64,000 nt of DNA from Aquimarina sp. Aq78 (GCF_900299525.1 NZ_OMKA01000031.1:186001-250000), one strand, 5' to 3'; positions 50,751 to 60,104 are shown, numbered from the stretch's first letter. The notes: a model not told the origin generated them from the sequence alone. Made by a program: numbers and translations.

Positions 50751-53090
50751 TTAAAACTTATATGCCAAACTTAATTTATAATTTCTTCCCTGGCCAGGAA
50801 AAAACTGATTTGAATAGATCGCATCGGTAAAATAAAGTGTATCGCCAATATTATTTATGTTTAATCCTATTCTAACTTTTTTTGCTTGATAATAAAGAGT
50901 TCCATCTATGGTCGTATACGATGGTAATGTATATGTATTGCTTGAATTGGTATAGTTTTTATCTACGTAATTTAGCCCTAATCCAGCTCCCAAACCTTGC
51001 AAATACCCTTTTTGAAATTCATAATTTCCCCAAAAATTAATAGAATTTTTAGGAGCATATGGTAACCTGTTTCCTGCTGGTATAGTCTGTAACGTTTTAT
51101 TATAATCTCTAATTTTGGCATCTACGAAAGCATATCCTGCTTTAATATAAAATCCTTCAAAAGGTTTTGATTCAATATCTAATTCTATCCCTTTAGAATC
51201 TGCAGAACCTATTTGCTGGTAATCATCGACACTTGTTTTTTCTACGATATTATTTTTTAACATAAAATAAGCTGAAAGTGTAGCAGTAAACAGATCATTT
51301 TTTTGAAACTTGACTCCTAATTCATTTTGAAAACCTGTTTCAGTGTCAAATACTTTTCCATCCGGAGTTACTCTTCTTGATGGTTTAAAATAGTTTGAAT
51401 ATGAAGCAAAAATGCTAATCATATCTTTAACCGGTTGGTAAACAATACCTGCCCGATATGAGAAAGAAGATGAAGGGATTTCTGTACGAACTCCAGAAGT
51501 AATTAAGGCCCTGTTATTATCAATGATATCTCTATAATAAGTTCCGGTAAATGTATCATAACGCAGTCCTATTAGCGCTTTAAATTTATCAGAAAATTTA
51601 ATCCAATCTTGTAAATAAAATGCGTATACTACCTCTTTTTTTATATCAACTTTATTATCTATTGTTTCAATATACCCTTGGTTTAAAGTAGGATTTTGTA
51701 CAGAAATAGTTGTAAAAGTTCCTGGACCGATTACTTCTCCTCTAAAAGTCTTGCGGTCTAAAATACTGACAGAATTTCCTAGTAATACCTTATGTTCTAT
51801 CACATTTGTTTTGAATTTATAACTTAAATCTAATTGATTTTGTAGGGTTTTGGTCTGATGATTAAAATAAAACGGGAAAGCTCTGGAGATAGAATCTTTA
51901 GTTGGATTTAACTCTAAAAACTCTGTAGAAAGATAGTTTATATCGTCATTTGAATACGATAAGAGATTAGATAATTTCAAATTAGAATTAAAATCATGTG
52001 AGTATTTTATTTGATAATCAAGACGTTTGTGTTTTAAATAATCTTGCGGATCGTTGTATCTGGTCTCTGGATCCATTCCTGGGATAACAGAGCTGTCTTC
52101 ATTTACAGGAATTCCCGTATCAGTATCATATACATCTTTATTAGCCTGAAAGTAAAAGGCTAATTTATCATTTGTCGAAGGGGTATAATCTAACATTAAA
52201 GATCCATTATTGGTCGCGATACCATAATCTCTCCACCCTTTGGTACGTGTCATTCCTATATCTACTCTATAACGTAATTTATCTGAAACTGGACCACCAA
52301 TACCACCTTCAAGATTATAAGTGTCATAACTACCATAAGTGGCTTTAAAATTAGCTTTTTGTTTATGTGTAGGTTTTTTGCGGACTATATTTATAATTCC
52401 TCCTAATGCCGAATGACCATATAAAACCCCCGCAGGGCCTTTAAGTACTTCTATTCTTTCCACATTTGCTAGATTCGTTGAAGGTGCACTGGTAGATATG
52501 TTGTGCCGTTCATCTCTAACACCATCAACTAGCATAACAAAATTATTAAATCCTCTAATTCTAAAAGTTTGGAAACCTCCATACCTATTTATAGGCCTTA
52601 CACCTGTAACACTTTTAACCGCATCTCCTATATCAAAAACATTACGTTGTTGCATAATCTCTCCATTAATACTGTTGGTAGTTACAGGGATGTCTATATT
52701 TTTAATTCCTAATTTGTTAACATTTAGTATTTCCTTATTGGTTTTATTGTTTCCTCCATTAATAAATACCTCTTCTAATCCAGTAATGTTTTTTTTAAGG
52801 GCTACATTTAAAATGAGAGATTCACTATCCAAAATAATATTTTTAGTAATTTGTTGATAGCTAACGGCAGAGAACGAAATATTGTAATTCCCTTTTTCTA
52901 ATGAGATTGAATATTTTCCTTCTTCATCTGTAATTGTTTCGTGATTTGTCTGTTGTATATAAACAGATACATTAGAAATTCCTTTTCCAGAAATTTGACT
53001 TTTTACAGTTCCAGTAATTGTAATGTTTGATTGTGCATAGGTCATGAAACCCCATAACAATAAGACACTGCATAATACTAATTTTTTCAT
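50751..53090 (-). CDS. TonB-dependent outer-membrane receptor, siderophore-receptor-like, B12-riboswitch controlled
   Basis: A 779-residue TonB-dependent receptor. A signal peptide ends near 'GFMTYAQSN', then a carboxypeptidase-regulatory-like domain (about 22-100), then the plug with 'GDAVKSVTGVRPINRYGGFQ', 'FRIRGFNNFVMLVDGVRDER' and 'VERIEVLKGPAGVLYGHSAL', and a barrel ending in 'YKLSLAYKF'. The plug motifs match the siderophore-receptor group rather than typical BtuB. Yet a cobalamin riboswitch lies directly upstream on the same strand, so expression should fall when B12 is plentiful. Cargo is likely cobalamin, another corrinoid, or a chelated cobalt ion. Confidence 0.9.
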   Translation of the reverse strand: MKKLVLCSVLLLWGFMTYAQSNITITGTVKSQISGKGISNVSVYIQQTNHETITDEEGKYSISLEKGNYNISFSAVSYQQITKNIILDSESLILNVALKKNITGLEEVFINGGNNKTNKEILNVNKLGIKNIDIPVTTNSINGEIMQQRNVFDIGDAVKSVTGVRPINRYGGFQTFRIRGFNNFVMLVDGVRDERHNISTSAPSTNLANVERIEVLKGPAGVLYGHSALGGIINIVRKKPTHKQKANFKATYGSYDTYNLEGGIGGPVSDKLRYRVDIGMTRTKGWRDYGIATNNGSLMLDYTPSTNDKLAFYFQANKDVYDTDTGIPVNEDSSVIPGMDPETRYNDPQDYLKHKRLDYQIKYSHDFNSNLKLSNLLSYSNDDINYLSTEFLELNPTKDSISRAFPFYFNHQTKTLQNQLDLSYKFKTNVIEHKVLLGNSVSILDRKTFRGEVIGPGTFTTISVQNPTLNQGYIETIDNKVDIKKEVVYAFYLQDWIKFSDKFKALIGLRYDTFTGTYYRDIIDNNRALITSGVRTEIPSSSFSYRAGIVYQPVKDMISIFASYSNYFKPSRRVTPDGKVFDTETGFQNELGVKFQKNDLFTATLSAYFMLKNNIVEKTSVDDYQQIGSADSKGIELDIESKPFEGFYIKAGYAFVDAKIRDYNKTLQTIPAGNRLPYAPKNSINFWGNYEFQKGYLQGLGAGLGLNYVDKNYTNSSNTYTLPSYTTIDGTLYYQAKKVRIGLNINNIGDTLYFTDAIYSNQFFPGQGRNYKLSLAYKF

Positions 53091-53209
53091 TTTTTAAATA
53101 GAGATTAAGCAGGGAAAAATGCAGAAATAAATAAAGACTACCTTTTAGGTTAAAGACAGTTATTATTATTTTCACTCTTTACCCGAGAGTTAATAATTAT
53201 TTAGATTTT

Positions 53210-53375
53210 ATGGCAGGTCTCCTGACTTAATTCGGTAATTACCTCCTTCCCATAGCCTTTGCTACAGTGGTTTTATGGTACTACTTTTTTGTGAATCTTA
53301 CAGTTGCGGGAACAGTTTTGGAGTCTCACCAAATTCCCTTTTAATTTTCACCATAGGTGAAAAACCATTTATCGG
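53210..53375 (-). promoter_or_regulatory. Cobalamin riboswitch
   Basis: On the minus strand this stretch has the conserved parts of an adenosylcobalamin-type riboswitch: 'GGGAATTTGGTGAGACTCC', 'ACTGTTCCCGCAACTGTAA', 'GCTATGGGAAGG' and the B12 box 'AGTCAGGAGACCTGCC' (53212-53227). It lies 120 nt before the receptor gene start and just downstream of a perfect promoter, so it controls the receptor and the PepSY gene. I see no anti-terminator hairpin, so control of translation is likelier. Confidence 0.95.
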
Positions 53376-53378
53376 GCG

Positions 53379-53407
53379 CAAATATAGTTTTTTTGCTGTT
53401 GGATCAA
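53379..53407 (-). promoter_or_regulatory. Promoter of the riboswitch transcript
   Basis: Read on the minus strand: TTG (53407-53405), 18-nt spacer, TATATTTG (53386-53379), an exact Bacteroidota consensus. Transcription would start at about 53372, right at the 5' end of the riboswitch. Confidence 0.8.
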
Positions 53408-53516
53408 ATTGAAAGTGATGTGTTTTCATTTATAATAACTGAATATTTTTTGCTCTAACACTAAACAATTGTAAATGAGAGAAAGGATATGGTTTTAGAG
53501 AGGAGTGATAAATATT

Positions 53517-53549
53517 TTGATTTCTATAAACTTTAACTTCGTAGCTTTG
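53517..53549 (+). promoter_or_regulatory. Promoter of cobL
   Basis: TTG at 53517-53519, 22-nt spacer, TAGCTTTG at 53542-53549, an exact consensus match. It lies 37 nt before the cobL start and is divergent from the riboswitch promoter. Confidence 0.75.
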
Positions 53550-53586
53550 TTGATTCAATAAGAATATATACAACATCAATAGCACT

Positions 53587-54783
53587 ATGATCTTCCATAT
53601 TATAGGTATCGGAAATAAAACCCCGGATTTTACAACAGAACAACAACAAAGTATTCTGGATACCCTTGTTTTTAGTGGAGGAAAACGTCATTATGAATTG
53701 GTGAAAGACTATCTTCCCAAAAACCATCAATGGATAGCTATTCAATCTCCGATGTCTCAGGTATTCGAGGCATATGAAAAAGCGACAGTACCAATTATTG
53801 TTTTTGCTTCCGGAAATCCACTGTTTTATGGATTTTCGAATACATTAAAAAATAAATATCCAGATGCAAAAATCATAACAACTCCCTATTTTAGTTCGAT
53901 TCAATTATTGGCTAATGCAATGCATTTGAATAGTAACCAGTTAGAAACCGTAAGTGTGCATGGAAGAAGCTGGAAAGCATTAGATACTATCTTAATCCAA
54001 CAAAAAGAAAGTATAGGAGTGCTTACAGATGCAGAAAAAACTCCAGCTACCATTGCAAAAAGACTTTTGGAGTATGGATATGATAATTATAAAATTATTG
54101 TAGGGGAAGACATAGAAGGAGAACGGGAAAAATTTCAGAAATTATCTTTATTGGAAGCTTCAACAATGAAGTTTCATTCACTGAATTGTGTTATACTAAA
54201 AAAAACAGCGCATCGTCAAATTGATTTTGGGATAAAGGATGCTGATTTTAAAGGCTTACCTGGCAGGCCTAAGATGATTACCAAAATGCCTATTCGATTA
54301 ATGGCCTTGCATTATTTAGATATTCTTAATGTTGATATAGTATGGGATATCGGCTTTTGTACTGGATCTGTTAGTATAGAAGCTAAATTAAAGAACCCAG
54401 ATATAGCTGTAGTTGCTTTCGAAAAAAGGCCAGAATGTGAAGCAATTATGATAGAAAATCAGAAATGTTTTGGGGTTCCTGGTATTCAGGTAGTAATGGG
54501 AGATTTTTTTGAACACGATCTTACTCAGTTTACAAAGCCTGAAGCAATTTTTATTGGTGGTCACGGCGGTAAATTAGAAGAACTTTTTCTGAAGATTGCT
54601 CCAATTTTACAACTTGAAACCTGTATAGTAATCAATGCTGTCAAAGAAAGTTCGGTACAAGCTTTTAAAGCAGGTTGCAACAAAATAGGGTATACTATCG
54701 TAGAAGAATCCAAACTGTCACTTGATGAATACAATCCAATTACGTTGCTTAAAGCAATAAAATTAAGATCTAAAATCAAATAG
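53587..54783 (+). CDS. cobL: Precorrin-6Y C5,15-methyltransferase, decarboxylating (CobL; CbiE-CbiT fusion)
   Basis: A 398-residue enzyme that methylates C5 and C15 and removes the C12 acetate carboxyl. Residues 1-205 are the CbiE part ('IIGIGNKTPDFTTEQQQSIL', 'VFASGNPLFYGF'). Residues about 215-398 are the CbiT part with a SAM site 'VWDIGFCTGSVSIEAKL' and 'AIFIGGHGGKLEEL'. The order and length match known CobL. It has its own promoter and is divergent from the receptor/PepSY unit. The remaining corrin genes continue at 57517 after three unrelated genes. Confidence 0.93.
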   Translation: MIFHIIGIGNKTPDFTTEQQQSILDTLVFSGGKRHYELVKDYLPKNHQWIAIQSPMSQVFEAYEKATVPIIVFASGNPLFYGFSNTLKNKYPDAKIITTPYFSSIQLLANAMHLNSNQLETVSVHGRSWKALDTILIQQKESIGVLTDAEKTPATIAKRLLEYGYDNYKIIVGEDIEGEREKFQKLSLLEASTMKFHSLNCVILKKTAHRQIDFGIKDADFKGLPGRPKMITKMPIRLMALHYLDILNVDIVWDIGFCTGSVSIEAKLKNPDIAVVAFEKRPECEAIMIENQKCFGVPGIQVVMGDFFEHDLTQFTKPEAIFIGGHGGKLEELFLKIAPILQLETCIVINAVKESSVQAFKAGCNKIGYTIVEESKLSLDEYNPITLLKAIKLRSKIK

Positions 54784-54869
54784 GGACCCAATTTTTTATT
54801 CAGTATCTGGTTTGCTCGTTTTTAATCAAATTCACGGTTTCCAGTGTGTTCTTCACTTCATATAGTGTA

Positions 54870-54877
54870 TACTTTTG
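54870..54877 (+). promoter_or_regulatory. -7 promoter box before the small protein gene
   Basis: TACTTTTG matches the -7 consensus TAnnTTTG exactly, 23 nt before the ATG at 54901. No TTG is seen at the proper -33 distance, so support is partial. Confidence 0.4.
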
Positions 54878-54900
54878 TAACTAAGTATTAGGAAAAGAAC

Positions 54901-55230
54901 ATGATTATGAAAAAAAATAAACTACTTAGTTTACTGATGATTGGTGCCGCTGTTCTATATTCTTTTAGAAAGGATGGTGATATGTTCAAACTTGACATCA
55001 AAAAAATAGAAATAGAAACAGAGGTAGAAGAAACTAGCAGTGTTATAAGTACTATTTCTTCTGAAAAATTACTTACAAATAATCTTATTGTAGAAGTTAT
55101 AGATACTAAAAACATTCCATTATCGAATGAAGGTTATTGTTCAGGATCAGACACAGAAGACTTGATCGAATCACTTCCAAATACCCGCATAACACCATTT
55201 CTGATATTGGATTATCGTTATAGGCTTTAG
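54901..55230 (+). CDS. Hypothetical 109-residue protein with N-terminal hydrophobic segment
   Basis: It starts with 'MIMKKNKLLSLLMIGAAVLY', a short hydrophobic segment that may be a membrane anchor or signal, followed by a charged, Glu- and Thr/Ser-rich region and an unremarkable C-terminus ending 'LILDYRYRL'. A second ATG at 54907 may be the true start. No domain is recognised. A -7 box lies upstream. It is the first of three genes between cobL and cbiG that have no evident link to cobalamin. Confidence 0.55.
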   Translation: MIMKKNKLLSLLMIGAAVLYSFRKDGDMFKLDIKKIEIETEVEETSSVISTISSEKLLTNNLIVEVIDTKNIPLSNEGYCSGSDTEDLIESLPNTRITPFLILDYRYRL

Positions 55231-55363
55231 AATCATTAGGGTCTGTTTGTAAAGCCTGTTATATAGAGAGTGTAAACAACAACAAGTTTGTATCAAGCTC
55301 TATTATAAATCTTGAAAATAATTCATTTTAAACAAAATCTGTCCCATATATGATCAATTTATG

Positions 55364-55371
55364 TAGGTTTG
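55364..55371 (+). promoter_or_regulatory. -7 box overlapping the annotated-length start of the epimerase
   Basis: TAGGTTTG is an exact -7 box. The in-frame TTG that would extend the epimerase (55369) lies inside it, which argues that translation really begins at the GTG at 55405. No good -33 TTG is seen. Confidence 0.4.
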
Positions 55372-55404
55372 CCAAATAAAACGAGCATTAAAAAATTTCA
55401 ACGC

Positions 55405-56412
55405 GTGAAAATAACTTCACTTGTAACTGGCGGAGCGGGATTTATAGGTTCGCATGTGGTCAATCATTTACTAAAACAAAATCACCAGGTTATAGTTTTA
55501 GATGATCTTTCCGGAGGAGATAAAGAAAATATAAACTCAGCAGCACTATTTTATGAAGGTTCGATACTAGATGTTACCTTAATAAATACTCTTTTTGATA
55601 AGTATAAGTTCACCTATGTCTATCATTTGGCTGCTTATGCAGCTGAAGGATTAAGTCATTTTATTAGAAATTTCAACTACCAGAATAACCTGATTGGTAG
55701 TGTTAATTTGATTAACGCATCGGTAGTTCATGAAGTGAAATGTTTTGTTTTTACCTCTTCTATTGCAGTCTATGGAACAAATACATTGCCATTGGTAGAA
55801 ACACAATTTCCGCAACCAGAAGATCCTTATGGAATAGCAAAGTACGCAGTAGAATTAGATCTGATAAATGCACAGAAGATGTTTGGTATGGATTATATTA
55901 TTTTCAGACCTCATAATGTATACGGAAGACACCAAAATATAGGAGATAAATATCGTAATGTCGTTGGGATATTTATGAATCAGATTCTTGAAAATAAACC
56001 GTTAACCATTTTTGGAGATGGTAAGCAAACAAGAGCTTTTACGCATATCGATGATATTGCACCTTATATTGCTAGTTCGGTAACGATACCTGAAGCACAT
56101 AATACGGTTTTTAATATAGGAAATGATGCAGTATACTCTGTAAAAGAATTGGCAATAGCAGTAAGTAATGCAATGCAATCAGAACTAGCTATAGAACAAC
56201 TAGAAAAACGGGAGGAAGTGACTCATGCCTATGCTAATCATTCAAAATTTGATACTGTTTTTAATCCCAAAAAACATATAGATTTAGAAACTGGGCTTTT
56301 AGAAATGGCCAAATGGGTAAAGACTCATGGGGCGCGTTCTAGTAAAGAATTCCAAAACATTGAAATAACAAAAAAGCTGCCGAATTCCTGGAAAAAACCT
56401 TTAAAGCAATGA
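55405..56412 (+). CDS. NAD-dependent nucleotide-sugar epimerase/dehydratase (extended SDR)
   Basis: A 335-residue extended short-chain dehydrogenase of the GalE/WcaG type. The NAD site is 'LVTGGAGFIGSHVVNHLL' at residues 6-23, followed by 'VIVLDDLSGG', the catalytic Ser in 'FVFTSSIAVYG' and the Tyr-x-x-x-Lys pair in 'DPYGIAKYAVE'. 'RPHNVYGRHQ' and 'TIFGDGKQTRAFTHIDDI' are sugar-site marks. The GTG at 55405 is the best start because the first beta strand begins at once after it. It overlaps the GT2 gene by 4 nt, so both make or transfer a sugar together. The sugar is unknown. Confidence 0.88.
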   Translation: MKITSLVTGGAGFIGSHVVNHLLKQNHQVIVLDDLSGGDKENINSAALFYEGSILDVTLINTLFDKYKFTYVYHLAAYAAEGLSHFIRNFNYQNNLIGSVNLINASVVHEVKCFVFTSSIAVYGTNTLPLVETQFPQPEDPYGIAKYAVELDLINAQKMFGMDYIIFRPHNVYGRHQNIGDKYRNVVGIFMNQILENKPLTIFGDGKQTRAFTHIDDIAPYIASSVTIPEAHNTVFNIGNDAVYSVKELAIAVSNAMQSELAIEQLEKREEVTHAYANHSKFDTVFNPKKHIDLETGLLEMAKWVKTHGARSSKEFQNIEITKKLPNSWKKPLKQ

Positions 56413-57422
56413 CAAATCAACCACTAGTTACTATTATAATGGCTGTTAAAGATACGGCCCCTTATTTGCGGGATTGCTTAGATTCTATTCTGGCACAAAC
56501 ATATCAAAATTGGGAACTTATTGCTGTAAATGATCACTCATCAGATGATAGCCCAAAAATTTTGCAGGAATATGCTACAAAAGACTCGAGAATCCGATTT
56601 TTTAATAGTGATAGACCTAAATTAATCCCAACATTACAAGTGGGATATGCCGAAACCAAAGGAACATTGATCAACAGAATGGATTCTGATGATAAAATGC
56701 CAGCGTATAAAATAGAAGTACTTGTAGAAGAATGGAGTAAATACGGAAAAGGAACTGTGATTGCAGGAGGAACTGAGCATTTTGTAGACGAAGGTGTTGT
56801 GGGTGATGGGTTTCTTAAATACGAAAAATGGCTTAATGAAGTTGCCAGAACAAGTACTCACTATCAAGAGATTTATAGAGAATGTGTTATCCCGTCTCAT
56901 TGTTGGTTACTACACAAAGAAGATTTTGATGCTGCAGGTGCTTTTGATCCAATTATATACCCAGAAGATTACGACCTCTGTTTCAGATTTTACAGATTAG
57001 GTTTAACTGTTGTAGGGATTGATAAAATTCTGCATCACTGGAGGGATCGATCTGATAGAATTTCACGTACCTGGGAGGAATACAAAGACAATAGATATTT
57101 TGACCTTAAACTACGCTTTTTCTATGAATTGGATAGAGATAAAACGCGACCTTTAGTACTATGGGGCGCAGGGAAAAACGGTAAAGATATGGCCAAACTC
57201 TTACAATCTTATACTGATAGATTTCATTGGGTATGTGATAATGAGAGAAAAATAGGAAAGGATATTTACGGGGTACGATTAGAGCATTATGATGATATTA
57301 AAACACTCGAGGATGCTCAGATCATTATTGTAGTAGCATCTCCAACAGGGAAAAAAGAAATAGAAGAATTACTCCTCTTATGGGATAAAAAACCGGTTGT
57401 TGATTTTTGGTTTTTTGCATGA
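56409..57422 (+). CDS. GT2-family glycosyltransferase with C-terminal nucleotide-binding-like extension
   Basis: A 337-residue protein. Residues 1-230 are a GT-A fold family 2 transferase: 'PLVTIIMAVKDTAPYLRDCL', 'LIAVNDHSSDDSPKIL', the metal-site 'NRMDSDDKMP' and 'FDPIIYPEDYDLCFRFYRLG'. Residues about 245-337 form a short Rossmann-like unit ('LVLWGAGKNGKDMAKLLQSY') seen as an add-on in some transferases. No membrane helices are present. With the overlapping epimerase it forms a two-gene sugar unit, perhaps for a surface glycan or glycolipid. Confidence 0.88.
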   Translation: MTNQPLVTIIMAVKDTAPYLRDCLDSILAQTYQNWELIAVNDHSSDDSPKILQEYATKDSRIRFFNSDRPKLIPTLQVGYAETKGTLINRMDSDDKMPAYKIEVLVEEWSKYGKGTVIAGGTEHFVDEGVVGDGFLKYEKWLNEVARTSTHYQEIYRECVIPSHCWLLHKEDFDAAGAFDPIIYPEDYDLCFRFYRLGLTVVGIDKILHHWRDRSDRISRTWEEYKDNRYFDLKLRFFYELDRDKTRPLVLWGAGKNGKDMAKLLQSYTDRFHWVCDNERKIGKDIYGVRLEHYDDIKTLEDAQIIIVVASPTGKKEIEELLLLWDKKPVVDFWFFA

Positions 57423-57471
57423 CAAGTATTTATAATCTTAATAAACATTTTTTAAGACGTTAATAACCTAA

Positions 57472-57479
57472 TATCTTTG
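57472..57479 (+). promoter_or_regulatory. -7 box before cbiG-cobM
   Basis: TATCTTTG is an exact -7 box 37 nt before the ATG at 57517. The -33 region is T-rich but lacks TTG. It would start the second half of the cobalamin genes. Confidence 0.5.
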
Positions 57480-57516
57480 TATCGTAGGAGAATTTAATAG
57501 CTTTTTCAAAAAATAC

Positions 57517-59373
57517 ATGTCAGAACACACCATAAAAGTTGCAATACTCTGTTTTACAGATCAGGGATTGTCTATTGCTAAAACCTTGCAAAAAGAATTT
57601 TACCGCTCTAAGCTGTTTACAACAAGAACAGTAGAGGTTAGTAAAGATATAAAGCAAATCAATTCGGTATCAGAATTGATAGAAGATTCATTTCATAACT
57701 ATGATGCATGGATTTTTGTAGGGGCATTAGGGATTTGCGTGCGTAGTATCGCTGCACATATTAAAGATAAGACAAGTGACCCTGCTGTGATTAATGTTGA
57801 TGATCAGGGTAAATTTGTACAAGCCGTACTTAGCGGTCATATTGGTAAAGCCAATACACTCACAACTCAAATCAGTAGAATTCTTAATGCACAAGCTGTG
57901 TTATCTACATCTAGTGATTTGCAAAACCTATGGGCACTGGATACGTTGGCAGAAGCCTATGAATGGAAAATGAAAAGTTCTATTTCTACAAATGAGATTA
58001 TATCCTTGTTTGTGAATAGAAAACCTACAGCATTAGTGCTAAAAGTTAAGAATAAAGGAGTTCAACACCTGGAGAAAACCTGTCCGGATTTTGTAGACAT
58101 TTATTATGATCAGAAAGATTTTGAACATAGCGACTATGAATTAATACTATATGTGGGTTATGAGCTTATCACAACAGAGACTCCTCTTTTTTCTTTCTAC
58201 CCTCCTTGTGTGGCATTAGGTAGTGGGTGCGCAAAAGGTATAGAGCCTCAACTACTTTTGAAAGGATTAGAATCTGCATTAGAAGAACAGCATATCGCGA
58301 TAGAAAGTATCTACGCTATTGGATCTGCAACTATTAAGAATGAGGAACAAGCATATCTTGATTTTGCAGCGTATTATAATATTCCTTTTATTACCTATAC
58401 TGGTGAAGAACTTAATACTATTACAGTTGCCAACCCTTCAGAAGTTGTAAAGGAAAAAGTAGGTGTTTATGGCGTTTCTGAAGCCGCTGCGGCATTAACA
58501 GCAGGTCAATCAACGTGGCTGGTTGAAAAAACAAAAGCGCTCACGCCGTCTGGTAAGAAATTTACCTACGCATTAAGCTTGTCGGCCAGATATGAGCGTA
58601 AAGCAAGTATTGCAATTGTGGGTGCTGGATCGGGAGATCCAGAATTATTGACCTTAAAAGGGCAGTATATTCTAGAAAATGCTGATTGTATTTTATATGC
58701 CGGGAGTTTGGTGCCAGAAGCTTTGACGCATATGGCAAAAGAAGGCGCATTGGTGCGTAATTCTGCATCGATGACCTTAGAAGAGCAAATAATGATCATT
58801 GATCAATATTATGAACAAGGGAAATCTGTTGTGCGCTTGCATTCTGGAGATCCTTCTATATATGGAGCGATACAGGAGCAGATGACTATTTTTGACGAAA
58901 AAGGATACGATTATTATATCGTTCCGGGAATTTCCTCATTTCAGGCAGCTGCTGCATATCTCAAATCAGAATTTACTATTCCCGAAGTGGCACAAACTAT
59001 TATTCTTACCCGAGGAGAGGGAAATACACCAATGCCAGAGCACGAAAAAATTGCTGATATGGCAAAATTAAGAGCTACCATGTGTATTTTTTTAAGTGTT
59101 GGTATAGCTAAAAAAATACAAGCACAACTTCTGGAACATTATCCAGAAAATACACCATTAGCGATACTATACCGTGTAAGTTGGGAAGATGAAGAAGTAT
59201 GGACGGGTACCCTTTCTGAACTAACTACTATCATCAAAAAAAATAAGCTAACTCGCACTGTTCTTATTGTAGTGGGTGAAGCCGTAGGTGCCCGTAAAAA
59301 CAGATCGTGGTTATATGATGATAAATGGCATCATATCTTTAGAAAAAAAGGAAAAGAAATTCAATCTTCATGA
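57517..59373 (+). CDS. Fused CbiG (ring-opening) and CobM/CbiF precorrin-4 C11-methyltransferase
   Basis: A 618-residue bifunctional protein. Residues 1-345 are CbiG, which opens the delta-lactone of cobalt-precorrin-5A in the oxygen-independent route ('WIFVGALGICVRSIAAHIKD', 'AVLSGHIGKANTLT', 'CVALGSGCAKGIEP' and 'YGVSEAAAALTAGQ'). Residues about 362-610 are CobM/CbiF ('IAIVGAGSGDPELLTLKGQY', 'VVRLHSGDPSIYGAIQEQM', 'YIVPGISSFQAAAAYL'). These steps are adjacent in the pathway (C11 methylation, then lactone opening). It overlaps cobK by 4 nt. Confidence 0.93.
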   Translation: MSEHTIKVAILCFTDQGLSIAKTLQKEFYRSKLFTTRTVEVSKDIKQINSVSELIEDSFHNYDAWIFVGALGICVRSIAAHIKDKTSDPAVINVDDQGKFVQAVLSGHIGKANTLTTQISRILNAQAVLSTSSDLQNLWALDTLAEAYEWKMKSSISTNEIISLFVNRKPTALVLKVKNKGVQHLEKTCPDFVDIYYDQKDFEHSDYELILYVGYELITTETPLFSFYPPCVALGSGCAKGIEPQLLLKGLESALEEQHIAIESIYAIGSATIKNEEQAYLDFAAYYNIPFITYTGEELNTITVANPSEVVKEKVGVYGVSEAAAALTAGQSTWLVEKTKALTPSGKKFTYALSLSARYERKASIAIVGAGSGDPELLTLKGQYILENADCILYAGSLVPEALTHMAKEGALVRNSASMTLEEQIMIIDQYYEQGKSVVRLHSGDPSIYGAIQEQMTIFDEKGYDYYIVPGISSFQAAAAYLKSEFTIPEVAQTIILTRGEGNTPMPEHEKIADMAKLRATMCIFLSVGIAKKIQAQLLEHYPENTPLAILYRVSWEDEEVWTGTLSELTTIIKKNKLTRTVLIVVGEAVGARKNRSWLYDDKWHHIFRKKGKEIQSS

Positions 59374-60104
59374 TACTCGTTTTTGGAGGCACTACGGAAG
59401 GGAAACAAGTCGCCAAAATATTGGATGAACTAGAATATCCGTATTACTATTCAACCAAAACAAAAGTGAATTATGAAGGAAAAGGAACTCCGATTCATGG
59501 AGTATTGACACGTTCTCTATTAGAAACTTTTTGTAAGAAACATGGGATTACACATATTGTTAATGCTTCTCACCCTTTTGCGGTACAATTGCATCAAATG
59601 ATTTCTGATATTTCGATCACACTACCTTTGATACGTTTTCAAAGACAGTTCTCTCCCAGAATACTGGATCAAAAAGTATCTTATGTAGATAGTTTTGAAG
59701 AGGCGATACGTTATTTTAATAAAAACAACTATAGTTCATTATTAGCACTTTCGGGAGTGCAAACCATTACAAAATTACGACCTTACTGGGAAGAACACCT
59801 CACCTGGTTTCGTATTTTAGATCGAGATAGCTCCAGGGCGATTGCCGATGAGGCGGGATTTCCAAAAACAAAGTTATTATTTGGATACCCTCAATCTAAA
59901 GCAGCCGAAACGGAGTTGTTTGCCAAACTATCTCCAGCTGTAATTTTTACTAAAGAAAGTGGAAGTAATGGAAAACTGGAAGAAAAAATAGCTGCGGCTC
60001 AAGCCTTACATATCCCGATAGTCATTCTCAAAAAACCAAAAGTTTCTAATCGATATCTTTGTATCGATACCAAAGCTGCGTTAATTGAAATAATAAGTAG
60101 ATAG
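59370..60104 (+). CDS. cobK: Precorrin-6A reductase (CobK/CbiJ)
   Basis: A 244-residue NAD(P)H-dependent reductase of the corrin ring. Marks are 'ILVFGGTTEGKQVAKILDEL' at the N-terminus, 'THIVNASHPFAVQLHQMISD', 'LLALSGVQTITKLRPYWEEH' and the C-terminal 'FTKESGSNGKLEEKIAAAQ'. The ATG overlaps the stop of cbiG-cobM (ATGA), so the two are coupled. It is followed by a 223-nt gap with a repeat element before cbiD. Confidence 0.93.
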   Translation: MILVFGGTTEGKQVAKILDELEYPYYYSTKTKVNYEGKGTPIHGVLTRSLLETFCKKHGITHIVNASHPFAVQLHQMISDISITLPLIRFQRQFSPRILDQKVSYVDSFEEAIRYFNKNNYSSLLALSGVQTITKLRPYWEEHLTWFRILDRDSSRAIADEAGFPKTKLLFGYPQSKAAETELFAKLSPAVIFTKESGSNGKLEEKIAAAQALHIPIVILKKPKVSNRYLCIDTKAALIEIISR

